From NCBI GenBank assembly GCA_910574715.1, contig CAJTCH010000032.1, positions 1 through 56,931 of the forward strand: a stretch of DNA of 56,931 nt. Direction: 5' to 3'. The notes under the pieces were generated by a model. The model was not told the DNA's origin, ran no database searches, and saw only the letters and a program-made list of their open reading frames with translations. How positions within the stretch are numbered: position 1 is the first letter of the stretch; the number at the start of each line of letters is the position of its first letter. A program made the translations under genes and the position numbers. Positions 53,444-56,931 of the stretch are shown here, piece after piece. Origin of the DNA: Lachnospiraceae bacterium (GTDB lineage Bacteria > Bacillota > Clostridia > Lachnospirales > Lachnospiraceae).

Positions 53444-54487
53444 CTATGGATGAATAACTACCTTCATTGTGTTGTCATCTCTGATGGAACAGAAGCCTTT
53501 CTCAACATCTTCCAAGGCTACCGTCTTTTCTATATATTTCTGCGCATCCAGCTTCCCGTCTTCCATCATTTTCATGATCTCTTTCATATAACGAGGTGTA
53601 GTTGCATGGACCCCAAATATCTGTAATTCTTTGTAGTGAATCAGGTTAGAATCCAGATATCCCTTTCCATCACCGGGCAGCCCTCCGAATAATGAAATCC
53701 TTCCTCTCTTCGCCGCCGCCTTCTGTGCTTCTTCATGGACCGACGGAACAGACGTTGCAGTGATCACCACATCCGCCCCTCTTCCTGCGGTCAGTTTCCT
53801 CACTTCCTCGACTGTATTCTGGGTAAATGGATTGATCCATATGATTCCGGGCACCTTCTCCATCGCAATCTTGCCCCGCTTCTCAACCGGTTCCACAATG
53901 ATCACCTGCGAAGCTCCTTTTCTATATGCCAGTTCAGCGTGGATACACCCTATCATCCCGCTTCCATAGATCAGAACCACATCTCCTCCATGAATCTGCA
54001 GATACGTCTGACCATTCCACGCGCAGGCAGCCGGTTCGATCAATGTAGCATCATCATAAGAGATGCTGTCCGGCAGATGCAGCAGATTGCCGTTCTTCAC
54101 CGCTTTTGCCGGTATCTCAACTACAGACGCAAAGACTCCGTCATACTGGAAACCTATCGTCTCTAGATTCTCACACATATTCGTATATCCTTCTTTGCAA
54201 TAACAGCACTCTCCGCAGCCTATCGCCGGTGCGGCCGTAACCCTGTCTCCTATATCGAATCCATAATCCTTCAGTTCCTCTCCTACATGAATGATATCTC
54301 CGGCAAATTCATGCCCCAGCACTCTGGGTGCATCGATCTTCATACTGCCTTTGAGGAACGTACGCATATCTGTTCCGCAGATAGATGCCGCCCGTATCTT
54401 TACAAGGATATTATCTGCATGTTTTGCAGGTTCCCCGACATCTGCAATTCTCAAAATACGGCTCTTGTCCATAATATATGCTTTCAT
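53444..54487 (-). CDS. Zinc-dependent medium-chain dehydrogenase (polyol/sugar alcohol type)
   Basis: A 347-aa MDR enzyme: catalytic zinc C37 in ICGTDM and GHEFAG, structural zinc Cys cluster CGECCYCKEGYTNMC (about 90-104), NAD motif GSGMIG (about 172-177). It resembles sorbitol and galactitol-1-phosphate dehydrogenases. It starts 17 bp after deoC and precedes the isomerase. It is only distantly similar to the xylitol-type pair and to the GatD-like protein in the same operon, suggesting three different alcohol oxidations or stereoisomers. Confidence 0.87.
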   Translation of the reverse strand: MKAYIMDKSRILRIADVGEPAKHADNILVKIRAASICGTDMRTFLKGSMKIDAPRVLGHEFAGDIIHVGEELKDYGFDIGDRVTAAPAIGCGECCYCKEGYTNMCENLETIGFQYDGVFASVVEIPAKAVKNGNLLHLPDSISYDDATLIEPAACAWNGQTYLQIHGGDVVLIYGSGMIGCIHAELAYRKGASQVIIVEPVEKRGKIAMEKVPGIIWINPFTQNTVEEVRKLTAGRGADVVITATSVPSVHEEAQKAAAKRGRISLFGGLPGDGKGYLDSNLIHYKELQIFGVHATTPRYMKEIMKMMEDGKLDAQKYIEKTVALEDVEKGFCSIRDDNTMKVVIHP

Positions 54488-54504
54488 TATTCACCTCGTA
54501 TGAC

Positions 54505-55152
54505 CTATTCTGCTGCAATCACAATGCCTGCGCTCGTTCCAAGCCTTGACGCACCATTTTTTATCATCAATTCCGCATCTTCCCTGGTCCGGATTCCTCC
54601 CGACGCTTTCACCTTCACTTCCGGCTGAACTGTTTCGAACATTAATTTCACATCCTGTGCCGTTGCTCCTCCTGCGGAGAACCCAGTTGAGGTCTTCACA
54701 AAATCTGCCCCCGCTTCTTTGCAAACCTGGCATACTTTTACCTTCTCTTCATCTGTAAGCAGGCAGGTCTCTATGATCACTTTCAGGACACGGCCTTCTC
54801 TCACTTGCTCTCTTACCGCCGCAATATCTTCCTTTACTTTCTGGAAATCATGTTCCTTAGCCGCTCCGATATCAATCACCATATCGATCTCATCGGCGCC
54901 GTCCTCGGCGGCCAGCTTTGCTTCCATCGCCTTTATCTCTGTCTTTCCTGATCCCAAAGGGAATCCGACAACCGTACACACCTTCACTCCTGTATCCTTC
55001 AGCTGTTCATTCGCGAATCTGACAAATTTAGGATTCACGCAGACGGATGCAAATTGATACTTTGCCGCTTCTTCACATAATTTCTTTATATCCTGTCCGG
55101 TTGCCTGCGGCTTTAACAATGTGTGGTCAACAAAAGCTGATATCCTGTCCAT
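54505..55152 (-). CDS. deoC: Deoxyribose-phosphate aldolase
   Basis: Class I aldolase of 215 aa, normal for DeoC, which cleaves 2-deoxy-D-ribose 5-phosphate to glyceraldehyde 3-phosphate and acetaldehyde. The Schiff-base Lys is K153 in FVKTSTGF, the second Lys is K182 in KASGGIR, and the conserved Asp is in [10 protein letters not shown] (about 88-97). DHTLLKP is at the N-terminus. ATG at 55152 is six bases after AGGAGG. Its location inside a polyol operon rather than beside nucleoside phosphorylases suggests a deoxy-pentose or related aldol reaction, but the usual reaction is the safest call. Confidence 0.92.
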   Translation of the reverse strand: MDRISAFVDHTLLKPQATGQDIKKLCEEAAKYQFASVCVNPKFVRFANEQLKDTGVKVCTVVGFPLGSGKTEIKAMEAKLAAEDGADEIDMVIDIGAAKEHDFQKVKEDIAAVREQVREGRVLKVIIETCLLTDEEKVKVCQVCKEAGADFVKTSTGFSAGGATAQDVKLMFETVQPEVKVKASGGIRTREDAELMIKNGASRLGTSAGIVIAAE

Positions 55153-55166
55153 GTACATCCTCCTCT

Positions 55167-56228
55167 TTATGAAGCCTGTTCTATCCCATTCGGATAAAAC
55201 ATGATCTTATTAAAAACAATTTCCTTTTTCTCAATTTTCTTGAAAACATCCGGCATCTGATCCAATTCTAATTTGTGTGAGATCAAAAGACTTGGATCCA
55301 GTTTCCTGTCCGCCATCAATTCTGCAACTTCCGTCCATTCCCTTCCTGGAAATGGATTCGAGAACGAATTCCAACTACCCATTACGGACAACTGATAACG
55401 CAATATATTGTCAACAGCTTTTTCCGGCAGGCTCAGCCCTTCATGGGATATTCCCAGATATACGACCCTTCCCATTTTCCCTGCCGCCAGTATCGCTTGC
55501 TGCTGAGCAATCGGAACACCTGACATATCAAAAGACACTGAAACGCCTTTCCCATCAGTATAATGCCAGATCCTCTCTACAGCATCTTCTTCTAGCGATT
55601 GTATGATATGAGTAGCGCCGCATGCTTTAGCTGTTGCAAGCTTCTCATCATTGACGTCAACTGCAATGATCGTCTTGATCCCAAGCGCTTTGGCATACTG
55701 AATAGCAAACAACCCGATCGCACCCATTCCAAATACACATATCGTATCTTCCTGTTTCACATCTGCCCTGAAAAATGCGTGAAGTGCGTTCGCCGCCGGG
55801 TCGATCGTCGCCCCCCACTCAAAAGGAGTATCCTCGGAAATCTTTATGAGATTATGCTCCTTTACCGCGAGATATTGAGCAAATGCTCCGTTATTCCTGG
55901 AACCATAGTACCTGTATTTTTCACAGAGAGAGTAGATTCCCTTTTTGCACCACTCACATTCATCACAAGGAATCAAGGGCGCGGCGGCAGCCTTATCTCC
56001 TATTTTCCAATTATGAACATCTTTTCCATAACCGATAACCTCCCCGGCGAACTCATGTCCCGGGATGATCGGCAATACATGGGAACCATACTTTAAAATC
56101 CTGGGTATATCTGAACCACATACGCCAACCGCCATGATCTTCAAGAGGACTTCATCATCTTTGGGCTGCGGATTTTCAACATCAACAAACTCCAGATGAT
56201 TAACCTCTTTCATAAGAACAGCTTTCAT
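55167..56228 (-). CDS. Zinc-dependent dehydrogenase (galactitol-1-phosphate 5-dehydrogenase-like)
   Basis: MDR enzyme of 353 aa with GVCGSDIPR (Cys zinc ligand about 37), PGHEFAG, structural Cys cluster [17 protein letters not shown] (about 88-104) and GMGAIG (about 172-177). GSDIPRI and the gap pattern match GatD-like proteins. Substrate is a polyol or polyol phosphate; a kinase product is possible. It lies 14 bp before deoC and 26 bp after the flavin reductase-like gene. Confidence 0.85.
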   Translation of the reverse strand: MKAVLMKEVNHLEFVDVENPQPKDDEVLLKIMAVGVCGSDIPRILKYGSHVLPIIPGHEFAGEVIGYGKDVHNWKIGDKAAAAPLIPCDECEWCKKGIYSLCEKYRYYGSRNNGAFAQYLAVKEHNLIKISEDTPFEWGATIDPAANALHAFFRADVKQEDTICVFGMGAIGLFAIQYAKALGIKTIIAVDVNDEKLATAKACGATHIIQSLEEDAVERIWHYTDGKGVSVSFDMSGVPIAQQQAILAAGKMGRVVYLGISHEGLSLPEKAVDNILRYQLSVMGSWNSFSNPFPGREWTEVAELMADRKLDPSLLISHKLELDQMPDVFKKIEKKEIVFNKIMFYPNGIEQAS

Positions 56229-56254
56229 CTCATATCCTCCATTCGCAAGTCAAA

Positions 56255-56770
56255 CTATTGCTTTTTTCTGTATAATCCTGTTACTTCCCCGGCATAAAAT
56301 CTATGAAAATCATTTTCATCTTCATTGCTGTAAAATCTTTCAATTTCATTTGCCGGGATTCTCCCGCCCACAAAGTCAAGATGATACATCTTTCTGCACA
56401 CAATGATAAGCTCTGCTTCTTCAAATCCCGGCGTTCCGTCAAAATACTCTACGTGCAGCCCCATCTTGCCGATCTTATCCTCATCACGTCCCGAATGACT
56501 TCCAAGATATCCTAGCTTGCTTTTACAATCTCCCGGGAAAAAGCTCAGTGAAAAAGTATCCATCTTTTCAATAAATTCATAGGTATACCTGCTCGGACGT
56601 ATGAAGATGAATGCCGCATCTTTATGCCACAAATCACCCAAACCTCCCCAACAGGCAGTCAGAGTATTCACTCCTCCTGTTTCATCTCCTGCGGTTACCA
56701 GCATCCAATCCCGGCCAATACTTTGAAATGGATTAATCAGAAAATCTTTTGATTCTATTTTTTCAAACAT
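56255..56770 (-). CDS. Flavin reductase-like (FMN-binding split-barrel) protein
   Basis: A 171-aa protein with the flavin-reductase fold: MLVTAGDETGGVNTLTACWGGLG (about 23-45) is the FMN-binding start, and FIFIRPSRYTYEFIEK with FSLSFF follows. It probably binds FMN and reduces flavin or a substrate. ATG at 56770 is the first sensible start; AGGAGG is 15 bases upstream, a loose spacing. It appears to be the first gene of the operon. Upstream (56771-56931) is AT-rich with a TTGACA near 56894-56899 but no matching -10 that I trust. Confidence 0.75.
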   Translation of the reverse strand: MFEKIESKDFLINPFQSIGRDWMLVTAGDETGGVNTLTACWGGLGDLWHKDAAFIFIRPSRYTYEFIEKMDTFSLSFFPGDCKSKLGYLGSHSGRDEDKIGKMGLHVEYFDGTPGFEEAELIIVCRKMYHLDFVGGRIPANEIERFYSNEDENDFHRFYAGEVTGLYRKKQ

Positions 56771-56931
56771 ATCTATGACATCCTTCCTCCTACAGGTAGT
56801 GTCAAATCTACCACTATATTTTTTGTTGCAAACCTTATAATTCCAAGGATTACACCACTTTTTCAAGAAAAAAAGCAATGACCTCCCTTTTTTGTGTCAA
56901 TACTATTACTAACCCACAAACACTGAAAGGA

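Noticed and set aside
1..56931. rRNA, tRNA, CRISPR arrays, transposase or phage genes
   Set aside because: None recognised by eye. The only repeats found are the 134-bp element, the dehydrogenase duplicate and short operator-like repeats.

Overview
The window looks like a chromosomal carbohydrate-utilisation region from an anaerobic gut Firmicute, most likely Lachnospiraceae. This rests on family-level recognition, strong AGGAGG ribosome binding sites, TTGACA/TATAAT-type promoters, lipoprotein-anchored CUT1 sugar transporters, YesMN-type two-component genes and a DUF6442/XRE pair. No rRNA, tRNA, CRISPR array, phage or transposase gene was seen. About 44 genes or gene remnants are supported. 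Most lie on the minus strand.

Layout. (1) 1-6.1 kb: a tandem pair of GH94 phosphorylases (+) converging on an AraC regulator (-). (2) 6.3-14.5 kb: a minus-strand fructoside operon (two permeases, a binding lipoprotein, a GH32 beta-fructosidase) divergent from a LacI regulator, a DUF624 membrane protein and a single-pass membrane protein. (3) 14.5-15.2 kb: a small XRE/DUF6442 operon with tandem operators. (4) 15.3-21.3 kb: LysR, two NhaC-type antiporters, an enzyme I cannot name, and an SDR. (5) 21.4-30.3 kb: a mannoside block (two permeases, binding lipoprotein, DUF4432 epimerase-like protein, D-lyxose/mannose isomerase, GH2 beta-mannosidase, radical SAM protein), with two copies of a 134-bp repeat. 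(6) 30.6-31.5 kb: an AT-rich two-gene cassette of a membrane protein and a TIR-domain protein. (7) 31.6-40.2 kb: GH38 alpha-mannosidase, DUF624, a YesM-like kinase and a YesN-like regulator in one operon, divergent from an AraC regulator. (8) 40.2-47.6 kb: a decayed ribose-type ABC transporter with an intact binding protein, an SDR, a polyol dehydrogenase and two ROK regulators. (9) 47.6-56.9 kb: a DUF4143 remnant, a HAD phosphatase, and an eight-gene sugar or polyol operon (flavin reductase-like, two zinc dehydrogenases, deoC, AraA-like isomerase, VOC protein, FGGY kinase, and a near-identical copy of the dehydrogenase from block 8).

How the genes work together. Blocks 5 and 7 together suggest breakdown of mannosides such as N-glycan cores or mannan: outer alpha-mannose is removed by GH38, beta-mannose by GH2, and free mannose is isomerised to fructose. 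Block 2 supplies fructose from fructans or sucrose, and block 1 cleaves beta-glucosides phosphorolytically. Blocks 8 and 9 look like pentose, pentitol or deoxy-sugar catabolism, linked by a duplicated dehydrogenase.

The least explained parts are the TIR/membrane cassette, the NhaC-NhaC-unknown-SDR operon and the 134-bp repeat. All functions are inferred from sequence recognition without database searches.
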